64,000 nucleotides of DNA from Bacillota bacterium (GTDB lineage: Bacteria; Bacillota; Sulfobacillia; Sulfobacillales; Sulfobacillaceae), in contig JAIMBD010000007.1 in NCBI GenBank assembly GCA_023511625.1, positions 52,210 through 116,209 of the forward strand, given 5' to 3'. Positions 7,984 to 14,922 of the stretch are shown here, in pieces. Both the position numbers and the translations under genes were made by a program. Numbering within the stretch: the stretch's first letter is position 1; each line of letters begins with the position of its first letter. Under the pieces are notes generated by a model that worked only from the letters and a program-made list of their open reading frames with translations, did no database searches and was not told where the DNA came from.

Positions 7984-9243
7984 TTGGCCAGCATCAAGAC
8001 GGCGCGCGCCTGGCGCTCGCTGTTCGTGTTTTGGCTCTTCAGCTTTCTCTATTCGTTTTCGTGGTTTTGCCAGACTCCCTTGTTGTTTCCGTATTGGCAT
8101 CTGAAACTCGGGGTACCGATGACTGCGGCCATTATGCTGGTGGGTAGCGGGCTCGTGACCCTCCCCACGTTGATCCTGACGTTGCCGGCGGGGAACTTCG
8201 TCGACCGCCACGGCCTCAAGCAAGGGGTCGGTGTGCTCTTGGTCATCTGTGCCGTGGCCTTTGGGCTAAGACCGCTCGTGGTCGACTCGTTTGTCGGGAT
8301 GGCAGCGCTCACCGCGCTCGCCATCGGGTTTATCATCGCCCCTTACTCGTACGGGGTGGTGGCGCTGCGGCGGTTCCCGCGGGCGCAGTACGGGCTGGCC
8401 ATCAGTTTGGCCGGCACCGCCTTGCTGGTCGGCCAACTGGTGGCGTTTGCGGTGGCGCCGGCGCTGTTTGCGCGGCTTGGCATCCGGGCGACCTTTGAGT
8501 GGATGTCGGCGGCGTGGGCGGCGATGATCGCCCTGTGGTTTTTGGCCATGCCGGCCGAGGACCTGCCGGGGGCGGAGGGAGAAACGGGGCGGCGAACGTT
8601 GGGCGAAGCCTTACGCCTGTTGTTCTCGGTGCCGGGGATGGGTTGGCTCGTCGCGGCCACCGGCTGCTTGACCGGTGCCCAAATCTTTGCCAGCGGCTTT
8701 CTGCCTGGGTTTCTGGAATCGGCTGGCCACCTTTCACCGGCTTTGGCGTCCCAGGTGGTGGGCCTGCTTCCGATTGGCGCTTTGATCGCGGCCATCGGCC
8801 TCGTGCCGTGGGCCGACCGTCGCCGAACCCTGCCGGTAGTGGGCGCAGCCAGTGCCGCAGTGATGGTCTTGGCGCTGGTGGTGGCGGCCGTGGGCGGCGC
8901 GCCGACGGCGGGGGCCGGCGGTGCGTACGCGTTCGGCGTGGGGCTCGGATTTCAGTCCGCCTTTCTCTGCGTCCAAACCTTGATCCAGCGCATGCAGGGG
9001 CGCGCGTCGCTCAGTGGGACGGCCGGGGCCTTGGGGGGGATGGCCAACGGCGTCGCCATCCTCATCGTGCCGCCCGGCGTGGCGTGGGTGAGCCAAGTGG
9101 CCGGCAGCGCCGCGGCCTTAGGCGTGGCCGCCGCCGTGACGGCGGTGGCGTTGGTGGGACTTGTCGCAGTGGGTCCGGCGGCCCGGCGCGTCCTGAGCGC
9201 CGGCGGCCGGGAAGCCCCCATGCCCCAATCCCGACCGGGCTAG
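7984..9243 (+). CDS. Major facilitator superfamily transporter
   Basis: This is a 12-helix membrane protein of about 419 residues. The loop between helices 2 and 3 carries AGNFVDRHGLKQGV, matching the MFS GxxxDRxGRR signature. I chose TTG 7984 because GGGGGAGAGG lies just upstream; the GTG-type starts further 5' overlap the preceding gene and encode a non-conserved leader. It lies 71 bases after the Rieske oxygenase gene and is probably co-transcribed, which suggests uptake of an aromatic acid. The direction of transport and substrate are inferred only. Confidence 0.82.
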   Translation: MASIKTARAWRSLFVFWLFSFLYSFSWFCQTPLLFPYWHLKLGVPMTAAIMLVGSGLVTLPTLILTLPAGNFVDRHGLKQGVGVLLVICAVAFGLRPLVVDSFVGMAALTALAIGFIIAPYSYGVVALRRFPRAQYGLAISLAGTALLVGQLVAFAVAPALFARLGIRATFEWMSAAWAAMIALWFLAMPAEDLPGAEGETGRRTLGEALRLLFSVPGMGWLVAATGCLTGAQIFASGFLPGFLESAGHLSPALASQVVGLLPIGALIAAIGLVPWADRRRTLPVVGAASAAVMVLALVVAAVGGAPTAGAGGAYAFGVGLGFQSAFLCVQTLIQRMQGRASLSGTAGALGGMANGVAILIVPPGVAWVSQVAGSAAALGVAAAVTAVALVGLVAVGPAARRVLSAGGREAPMPQSRPG

Positions 9244-9253
9244 AAAAACCGTT

Positions 9254-9283
9254 GCGGGAGGCTCTGCCATCAGGGCCTCCCGC
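9254..9283 (-). terminator. Hairpin terminator between MFS gene and zinc-ribbon gene
   Basis: GCGGGAGGC (9254-9262) pairs with GCCTCCCGC (9275-9283). On the minus strand it is followed by AACGGTTTTT, giving a terminator for the zinc-ribbon gene. It probably also ends the plus-strand MFS transcript. Confidence 0.6.
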
Positions 9284-9317
9284 CACTAGAAAAACTCGAA
9301 TGGGGGCGGATCGCTCT

Positions 9318-9509
9318 TCATGCCGTCGGCATCCGCAGGCGGGGCGACTCCGCCGCCTCCTCCCAGTCTTCGTCCCCGTCTAGGTTAGACACGTAGCTGC
9401 ATTCGGGGTAGTTTTCGCACATCAAGTACGGGTCGCCGGTCAGCCGATTGACGCGGCGCCGCAGCGTTCCCCGCCGGCAGCGCGGGCACAGGCTGGCGTT
9501 GCTCTTCAA
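9318..9509 (-). CDS. Small standalone topoisomerase-type zinc-ribbon protein
   Basis: The protein of about 63 residues has CPRC near its start and CENYPEC about 20 residues later. This matches the C4 zinc ribbon of the C-terminal part of bacterial topoisomerase I, where the family pattern is CPxCGxxL...CSxYPxC. No topoisomerase is attached. An acidic tail follows (DGDEDWEEAAE). TTG 9509 is well spaced from AAAGGAG, whereas the in-frame GTG 9518 overlaps it. The function is unknown; nucleic-acid binding is plausible. Confidence 0.65.
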   Translation of the reverse strand: MKSNASLCPRCRRGTLRRRVNRLTGDPYLMCENYPECSYVSNLDGDEDWEEAAESPRLRMPTA

Positions 9510-9741
9510 AACGCACACTCCTTTCTACGGTCGGTAAAATTCTTGGGTCCATGATCAAGGCCTTGGCAGACGGCGCAGGTCCATGGAGGACAAACTCGTT
9601 CACACGTTCACAAAGCTGTGGGACATCCCGCCCTCTCCCTGCCGCCAATCCCAGCTTACCACGAATATGTTAAAAACGTGTTAACTGCAGTTAAAAATTT
9701 GAGGGAACACCTTAAGCCTGCCGCCTGGCACCTGGAGATTT

Positions 9742-9764
9742 AAGGCCGGGTAAACCCCGGCCTT
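9742..9764 (-). terminator. Terminator of the upstream Spo0E-like gene
   Basis: AAGGCCGGG (9742-9750) pairs perfectly with CCCGGCCTT (9756-9764) around a 5-base loop, a few bases beyond the stop codon of the minus-strand Spo0E-like gene. The U-rich tail is short. Confidence 0.55.
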
Positions 9765-9770
9765 TGCAGT

Positions 9771-9959
9771 TCAGGCGGTATAGCGGTGGGCCTGCTCGGC
9801 GGGTGGAGATTTGGCGTCCATGTCCCGTTGGGCCCGCAGGATCCATCCGTCCAAGGCCTGACTTAGGGCCAAGAGACGGGGGTCGTGAAGGTCGCGAGTT
9901 TGGGCGTAGAGTTGGATCAGCTGCGCTCGCAACCGTTCTATCGGGTCGTCGCTCGGCAT
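9771..9959 (-). CDS. Spo0E-like sporulation regulator (aspartyl-phosphate phosphatase family)
   Basis: The 62-residue protein is mostly two helices. It contains ALSQALDGWI, a clear match to the SQxLDxxI signature of Spo0E/YisI/YnzD proteins. These dephosphorylate Spo0A~P and delay sporulation. The ATG at 9959 follows AAGGAACGAG. A second member of the family lies at 26852-27052. Some short Spo0E-like proteins have other targets, so the exact role is uncertain. Confidence 0.75.
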   Translation of the reverse strand: MPSDDPIERLRAQLIQLYAQTRDLHDPRLLALSQALDGWILRAQRDMDAKSPPAEQAHRYTA

Positions 9960-10291
9960 CTCTCGTTCCTTGCCTTTTATTTTTGGGGAGCCTCCCAAGG
10001 ACAAACCTCCACCGCCCCGCCAAGGGTGGAACCTTGTAGGGTAGGGTGGTGCCGCAGCGGTGCTACGGGCTACTCTCACGAAAAGGGAAGGCTCCCAGAC
10101 GACCCTTTTCGGTCATCGATGTGGTGTTGCCACGGGAACCCGAAGCCGCCTTCCAGGTCTGACCGCTTGTCCGCCCGAGCGGGGCGAGGATGCGGCATCG
10201 GTTCCACACAAAGCATAAGGATTCGCCCAAACCCCCAAATCTCCTGCTACATGGGGGTAAAAAGCGTTCGACGAGGCTCGACCGCAATCGC
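9960..10291. other. Intergenic region, no gene seen
   Basis: These 332 bases hold the leader of the Spo0E-like gene and the region beyond the fliQ stop codon. I see no gene. A possible minus-strand promoter for the Spo0E-like gene (TTGTCC, 17 bases, AATAAA) lies just upstream of it but is weak. Confidence 0.4.
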
Positions 10292-10561
10292 TTAGGGGCC
10301 CAACATCCGCCACAGGCCCCCGAAATCTTGGGCCGCGTAATTGGTTAGGGCGCGTAGAAAGAAGGGGCCGGCCAGGTAAAGAATGACGACCAGCGCTGCC
10401 ATCTTGGGCAGAAACGAGAGGGTCAAATCCTGGATCTGGGTGGCGGCTTGCAAGATGCCCACCAACAATCCGACGATAAGGCTTGCCGCCAACACCGGGA
10501 CCAAGATGAGCGCAGCAGTGGTCAGGCCCCCGTAGCTAAGACTCAGAAAGTGGTCGAACAC
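10292..10561 (-). CDS. fliQ: Flagellar export gate protein FliQ
   Basis: The 89-residue protein has two hydrophobic hairpin helices. The loop QAATQIQDLTLSFLPKMAAL is the FliQ signature. FliQ forms part of the FliP-FliQ-FliR export gate in the membrane. GTG 10561 follows GAGGAGGAG with 8-base spacing. It is the last gene of a minus-strand fliO-fliP-fliQ unit. fliR is not next to it but lies on the opposite strand at 13040. Confidence 0.95.
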   Translation of the reverse strand: MFDHFLSLSYGGLTTAALILVPVLAASLIVGLLVGILQAATQIQDLTLSFLPKMAALVVILYLAGPFFLRALTNYAAQDFGGLWRMLGP

Positions 10562-10663
10562 GATGTCGTCTCCTCCTCACAGGGTGCTGCTGGAGTCGGC
10601 CGCACCCAAAACGCCATCTTCTCCGCGCAGCGTTCGCTTTGGGAGCTTCGCGGCCCCTTAGGG

Positions 10664-11413
10664 TCAGTGGAACGAAAGGACCAGGGATTGCACCACCAAA
10701 TCCCACCCGTTCGCCAGCACGAAGACCAGAAGTTTCAGGGGAAGGGAGATCAAGGTGGGGGGGACCATCATCATCCCCATCGACATGAGGATGGTGGAGA
10801 CCACCAAATCGATGATGACGAACGGAATGTAGATGTAGATCCCGATTTCAAACGCCGTGCGCAGCTCCGAGATGATGAACGCCGGAATCAAGGCCGTGGT
10901 GGGGACTTGGCTCAAGGAGTGCGGTGGCGGCAGGTGTAGGAGATGGAGAAACAGGGCCAAATCCTCCGGCCGCGTCTGCCGGTCCATGAAGGTGCGCAGC
11001 GGGCCCATGGCCGCTCCGATGGCGGCCGTCAAGGTCAGCTGGTTGTGCAGGTAGGGCTGGAGCGCCTGATGGTTGATGGCGTTCAACGTGGGGCTCATGA
11101 CGAAGAGGGTGAGGAATAGAGCCAGTCCGATGAGCACCTGATTGGGCGGCGTGTTCTGCAGCCCGAGGGCGCTGCGGGTGAACGACAACACGGTGACGAT
11201 GCGCGTGAAGGCTGTCATCGTCACCAAAATGGCCGGCAACAGGGAAAGCAGGGCCAACAGCGCCAACAGGCTTACGGCCTGGTTGGGGCCCGGGCCGGGG
11301 CCCAGCGTGACGGTGATCCCCGGCGCGGCGGCTTGGGTCTGCGCCCAGGCCACGGCTGGGGTTCCCGCCACCAGCGCTCCGACCGCCGCGCCCACCCAAA
11401 GCCCTCGCTTCAT
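10664..11413 (-). CDS. fliP: Flagellar export gate protein FliP
   Basis: The 249-residue protein has a cleavable signal peptide (to about AVAWA) and four transmembrane helices. Conserved FliP segments are present: MTAFTRIVTVLSFTRSALG with the following NTPPNQVLIGLALFLT, and FIISELRTAFEIGI with FVIIDLVVSTILMSMGMMM. FliP builds the core of the export gate. Its ATG overlaps the fliO stop codon by 4 bases. The open frame extends further upstream on this strand, but that part is antisense to the dehydrogenase gene and is not coding. Confidence 0.95.
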   Translation of the reverse strand: MKRGLWVGAAVGALVAGTPAVAWAQTQAAAPGITVTLGPGPGPNQAVSLLALLALLSLLPAILVTMTAFTRIVTVLSFTRSALGLQNTPPNQVLIGLALFLTLFVMSPTLNAINHQALQPYLHNQLTLTAAIGAAMGPLRTFMDRQTRPEDLALFLHLLHLPPPHSLSQVPTTALIPAFIISELRTAFEIGIYIYIPFVIIDLVVSTILMSMGMMMVPPTLISLPLKLLVFVLANGWDLVVQSLVLSFH

Positions 11414-11799
11414 CGCGGCCCCCCTGGCGGCGTGTGCAGGCGGCGCCACACCTCCTCGGCAAAACCCCGCCGAGACAGGGGGAATGGGGTCGTCGGCGCC
11501 GCAGGGGGCCCCTGCCGGGCCAAGGCGTCGGCATCTAATTCGCACAACAGGTCGATATGCGCGTCGGTGATGCCCACGCACAAGGTCTTGTCCACGACCT
11601 GGATGATAGCGATGCCGCGCTTGGGGCCGAGCGGCAGAAAATCGATCTGCTGAATATAGTGCGAGGGGCTGTGCGAACCAAACCCCGCCCGCCGCAAGAG
11701 CCGGGCCGCGACGTAGGCCAACCCTGCGACCAGAATCAGGGCCCAAAGAAAATTGAAAAAGATTGCGGCGGTGCTGATGGCCATCCCTCCATCGCCCAT
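11410..11799 (-). CDS. fliO: Flagellar biosynthesis protein FliO
   Basis: The protein of about 129 residues has one N-terminal transmembrane helix (IFFNFLWALILVAGLAYVAA), a basic stretch, and a small beta domain. FliO is a membrane chaperone for assembly of the FliP gate ring. It overlaps fliP by 4 bases. The start is uncertain: ATG 11799 has no ribosome site and sits inside a TATAAT sequence (11798-11803), while ATG 11784 directly abuts GGAGGG. If TATAAT is the -10 box, the message would be nearly leaderless from 11784. Confidence 0.75.
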   Translation of the reverse strand: MGDGGMAISTAAIFFNFLWALILVAGLAYVAARLLRRAGFGSHSPSHYIQQIDFLPLGPKRGIAIIQVVDKTLCVGITDAHIDLLCELDADALARQGPPAAPTTPFPLSRRGFAEEVWRRLHTPPGGPR

Positions 11800-11872
11800 T
11801 ATACTCGCGGGCCCGGCCGGCGAGCGAACGCGTATGCGGTTTTCGATGGCGATCCCAGGGAGGCGGACGCCG

Positions 11873-12796
11873 GTGATCGCAGTGACCGAATGGGTGTCCG
11901 AAGCGATGCTGGAAGCCTTGCGGGGATTGGGCGCAGTGCACTACGACCCTGAGGCTTGGCGCCGGGTGCCCGCTGCGAGCGGATCCGAGATCGTCGCCTT
12001 GGTGGTGCGCAACCGTACCCGCGTCGATCGGCAGTTGTTGGAAGCCCTGCCCAACCTCAAGGTGGTGGGTCGGCTCGGCAGCGGGCTCGACAATCTCGAC
12101 CTTCAAGCCGTGCAGGCTCAGGGGATCGCGGTGGTGGATGGCAGGGGGCTCAACCGCCAGGCGGTGGCCGAGGCGGTGCTGGCTATGCTGCTCTGGTGGG
12201 CCCGTCCCTGGGAGCGCTGGCGGTCGGAGACCCGGCGCGGGGTGTGGCGACGGGAACTCGACCAACACCAACTGGCGGCGTGGCGCGTGGGCGTGGTGGG
12301 CATGGGACACATCGGGCAAGAGGTCTCGCGCCTGCTGACGGCCCTTGGCGTCGAGGTCTGGGCGTACGACGCGCATCCCGCCGCCGTCGCTCCTCCCTCC
12401 GGCGTGCACCGCGTCCTGCGGCTCGAGGAGTTGCTCGAGGCGGCGGACGTGGTGACGCTGCACTTGGCGCTTGTCCCCGAGACGGTGCACCTATTGAACC
12501 ACGAACGCCTCTCGCGCATGAAACCCGAGGCCTATCTGATCAACACCGCCCGGGGGGGCCTCATCGACGAGCGCGCCCTGGTCACCCATCTCGCGGCGGG
12601 CCGTTTTCGTGGGGTGTGGCTCGATGTGCGGGAAGCGGAGCCACCGCCCCAACCCGACCCTGTGGCGGCGTTCTCTCGCGTGTGGCTGACGCCGCACGTC
12701 GCGGGCCGCACGCGGGAAGCCGAGGCGGCCATCGATCGCCGGGTGCTGGCTGGGATCCGGGCCTATCTCGGGCGGCCCGACGCCAACCGCCGGTGA
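11873..12796 (+). CDS. NAD-dependent D-isomer 2-hydroxyacid dehydrogenase (SerA-like)
   Basis: The 307-residue protein has the Rossmann motif VVGMGHIG (about 142-148) and the catalytic triad of the family: Arg in INTARGG (R227), Glu in DVREAEP (E254) and His in LTPHVAGRT (H275). It lacks an ACT domain, so it is either a short phosphoglycerate dehydrogenase or a glyoxylate/hydroxypyruvate reductase. I chose GTG 11873, 9 bases after AGGGAGG; the ATGs at 11834 and 11846 lack a site. It lies between the divergent fliO and fliR operons, an unusual place for a metabolic gene. Confidence 0.85.
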   Translation: MIAVTEWVSEAMLEALRGLGAVHYDPEAWRRVPAASGSEIVALVVRNRTRVDRQLLEALPNLKVVGRLGSGLDNLDLQAVQAQGIAVVDGRGLNRQAVAEAVLAMLLWWARPWERWRSETRRGVWRRELDQHQLAAWRVGVVGMGHIGQEVSRLLTALGVEVWAYDAHPAAVAPPSGVHRVLRLEELLEAADVVTLHLALVPETVHLLNHERLSRMKPEAYLINTARGGLIDERALVTHLAAGRFRGVWLDVREAEPPPQPDPVAAFSRVWLTPHVAGRTREAEAAIDRRVLAGIRAYLGRPDANRR

Positions 12797-12960
12797 CCGC
12801 GCAAGGGGCCCGATTCCCGGCCGGGCCGACGCCTTTCGGGGGCGGTGGCGATTGGGGGCAGACGCCGAGCCGGACGGCGTCCGATCCAGCGCGTCGGCGA
12901 CGGGCCTTGCGCGAGAGGCGCCGGTCGGGAGCTTGGACGGCAAAATTTTCCCTGCCCGGA

Positions 12961-13012
12961 GCAGGATCCTGTCGGATCGTGGTGAAATACGTAACCCGAA
13001 GCCTTTAAAGGC
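12961..13012 (+). promoter_or_regulatory. Candidate sigma-H-like promoter and palindrome upstream of fliR
   Basis: GCAGGATCC (12961-12969), 11 bases, then GGTGAAAT (12981-12988) resembles the sigma-H pattern RnAGGAwWW-N11/12-RnnGAAT with mismatches. It is followed by a perfect 12-bp palindrome GCCTTTAAAGGC (13001-13012) just before the fliR ribosome site. The assignment is speculative. Confidence 0.25.
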
Positions 13013-13039
13013 AGGTCGTACGAGGAGCGAAGGGCAGCG

Positions 13040-13825
13040 ATGGGCGTCGGCGTCCACATCGTGTTCGACCAGGTGCTGGCCACGTACCTGCTGGTGGTGG
13101 CGAGGCTTGCGGGGGTGGTGGTCACGGCGCCGGTTTTGGCCTCGAGTTTTGTCCCGCGCTTGGCCAAGGTGGGGCTCGCGGTGATCTTGGCCGCAGCCTT
13201 GACGGCCTCGCTGCCGCCCGTTGCGGTGGCGAACCTCTTGGCCTTGGCTTTGGGCTTGGTGTTGCAGTTCGTCGTGGGCCTTTTGATGGGGCTCGTGCTG
13301 GCGCTGTTCCTGGCGGCGTTTAGCATGGCGGGTCAACTCGTCACCTACCAGCTCGGGGTGGGGTTGGCGGTGGCCGCCAATCCCGGGTTGTTGTCGGCAG
13401 GGTCCTTTCTTGCGGAGTGGGAGACGCTTTTGGCCACCTTTGTGTTTGTGGTCAGCGGCGGGCTTGAGTTGACGGCCGAGGCCCTGCGCGCAAGCTTCGT
13501 GGCCCTGCCCCTGACGGCGGGAGGCCTGCCGGTAGGGGGCCTGCCGTTTGTGGTGGGTTTGTTCGGCACGGTGGTGAACATCGCCCTGTTGGTGGGGGCG
13601 CCGTTTTTGGCTACGGGGGTGGTGGTCGACTTGGCGGTTGGGGTACTGGCCCGGGCCGTGCCCCAACTCAACGCCTACTTTTTGGCCCTGCCGGTCAATT
13701 TTGGGCTGAGCCTTTTGGTGTTGGCGGCGGTCTTGCCGCTTTGGCTGCAGATTGTACCCACCGTTTGGCACCATGCCTTTGAAGCCTTAAGTCATCTCTT
13801 GGCGCTGTGGGAGGTCAGGCCATGA
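13040..13825 (+). CDS. fliR: Flagellar export gate protein FliR
   Basis: The 261-residue protein has six to eight hydrophobic helices. Family features include RLAGVVVTAPVLASSFVPRL near the N-terminus and AAFSMAGQLVTYQLGVGLA in the middle. FliR completes the FliPQR gate through which rod, hook and filament subunits pass. ATG 13040 follows GAGGAGCGAAGG. It starts an operon running at least to flhG and shares a 4-base ATGA overlap with flhB. Its partner genes fliP and fliQ are on the other strand 2.5 kb away. Confidence 0.93.
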   Translation: MGVGVHIVFDQVLATYLLVVARLAGVVVTAPVLASSFVPRLAKVGLAVILAAALTASLPPVAVANLLALALGLVLQFVVGLLMGLVLALFLAAFSMAGQLVTYQLGVGLAVAANPGLLSAGSFLAEWETLLATFVFVVSGGLELTAEALRASFVALPLTAGGLPVGGLPFVVGLFGTVVNIALLVGAPFLATGVVVDLAVGVLARAVPQLNAYFLALPVNFGLSLLVLAAVLPLWLQIVPTVWHHAFEALSHLLALWEVRP

Positions 13826-14922
13826 CGGCCGCGGCAGGCGCCTTGGCGTGGCCCGAGCTCTTGGCCCTCGGGGGTGGGGAAAAGCAGCACGGACCGACGC
13901 CGCGCCGGCGCCAGCGGGCGCGCGAACAGGGCCAGGGGTGGCGTTCGCCCGAGTTTCAAACCGCCACGGCCCTGGCAGTGACTGTCTTGGTCTTCACCTG
14001 GTACCTGCCGTGGGCCGGACGCCAGGCAGTGGGGTGGGAGCGGTGGGCCTTGACCTTGCCCGTCGGTCCCGGCTTTGACGCCGAGGTGTGGGCGATCGGG
14101 CAACAAGCGCTTTCGGCCGTGGTGGAGCTGGCCGCCCCTCTGGCGTTGGCGGCAGCCGCCGTGGGGGTGGGGATTGCGGCGTGGCAGTCGGGCTTTCGTT
14201 GGCAGTTTGCCCGGCTGGTGCCGGATTTCGGCCGCATCAATCCGGTGACCGGGCTTGCGCGCATCTTCTCCCGGCAAGGGTTGTGGCAGTTGATGGAGGG
14301 ACTGCTCAAACTGTTGGCCATGGGGACGGTCGTGGGCGTCTATTTGGCTGGGAACCTCGGTCCCTTGGCCACCATGAGCGGTATGCCCTTGAGTCAAGCC
14401 ATGGGCGTCGGCGAACGGCTGGCGGTGGGCGCGATGGTTCGCGGGGCCCTGGCCTACTGGGCCATCGCTGTGGTCGACCTGGTCGTGCAGATTCGGCGCT
14501 TTGAAGCCAGCCTGCGCATGACCACCCAGGAATTGCGCGACGAGTTTCGCGAGACGGAAGGGGACCCCAAGATCCGCGGCCGACGGCGGGAGATCATGCG
14601 GCGGCTCGCACGCAGTGGACTTTCCGCCGTGTCTCGGGCCACGGTGGTGGTCACCAACCCGGAGCACTACGCCGTAGCCTTGGCTTGGGACGAGGCGACG
14701 ATGGTCGCGCCGACGGTGGTGGCCAAGGGGGAAGGGGAGACGGCGCTCAGGATCCGTGAGTTGGCCGAGGAGAGCGCCGTGCCAGTAGTCGCAAATCCCC
14801 CCCTGGCGCGGGCGCTCTACCTCGTGCCGATTGGGCAGCCCATCCCGGAAGAGCATTACCGCGTAGTGGCTGAGATTATCGCCTTTGTCTGGCGTCGGCG
14901 CAGGGGGGCGATCCATGAATAG
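13822..14922 (+). CDS. flhB: Flagellar export specificity switch FlhB
   Basis: The 366-residue protein has a basic N-terminus (GPTPRRRQRAREQGQ), four transmembrane helices and a cytoplasmic C-terminal domain with TNPEHYAVAL. Cleavage of FlhB within its NPTH motif switches export from rod/hook to filament proteins. Here the motif reads N279-P-E-H282; the Asn-Pro bond that is cut is kept, but Thr is replaced by Glu. It overlaps fliR and flhA by a few bases. Confidence 0.93.
   Translation: MTAAAGALAWPELLALGGGEKQHGPTPRRRQRAREQGQGWRSPEFQTATALAVTVLVFTWYLPWAGRQAVGWERWALTLPVGPGFDAEVWAIGQQALSAVVELAAPLALAAAAVGVGIAAWQSGFRWQFARLVPDFGRINPVTGLARIFSRQGLWQLMEGLLKLLAMGTVVGVYLAGNLGPLATMSGMPLSQAMGVGERLAVGAMVRGALAYWAIAVVDLVVQIRRFEASLRMTTQELRDEFRETEGDPKIRGRRREIMRRLARSGLSAVSRATVVVTNPEHYAVALAWDEATMVAPTVVAKGEGETALRIRELAEESAVPVVANPPLARALYLVPIGQPIPEEHYRVVAEIIAFVWRRRRGAIHE

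Noticed and set aside
10664..12490. 608-codon minus-strand frame extending fliP upstream
   Set aside because: Only the last 249 codons are FliP, with a clear ATG and signal peptide. The rest is antisense to the dehydrogenase gene and overlaps fliO.
12491..13774. 427-codon minus-strand frame over fliR
   Set aside because: His/Gln/Arg-rich shadow of the dehydrogenase and FliR reading frames.
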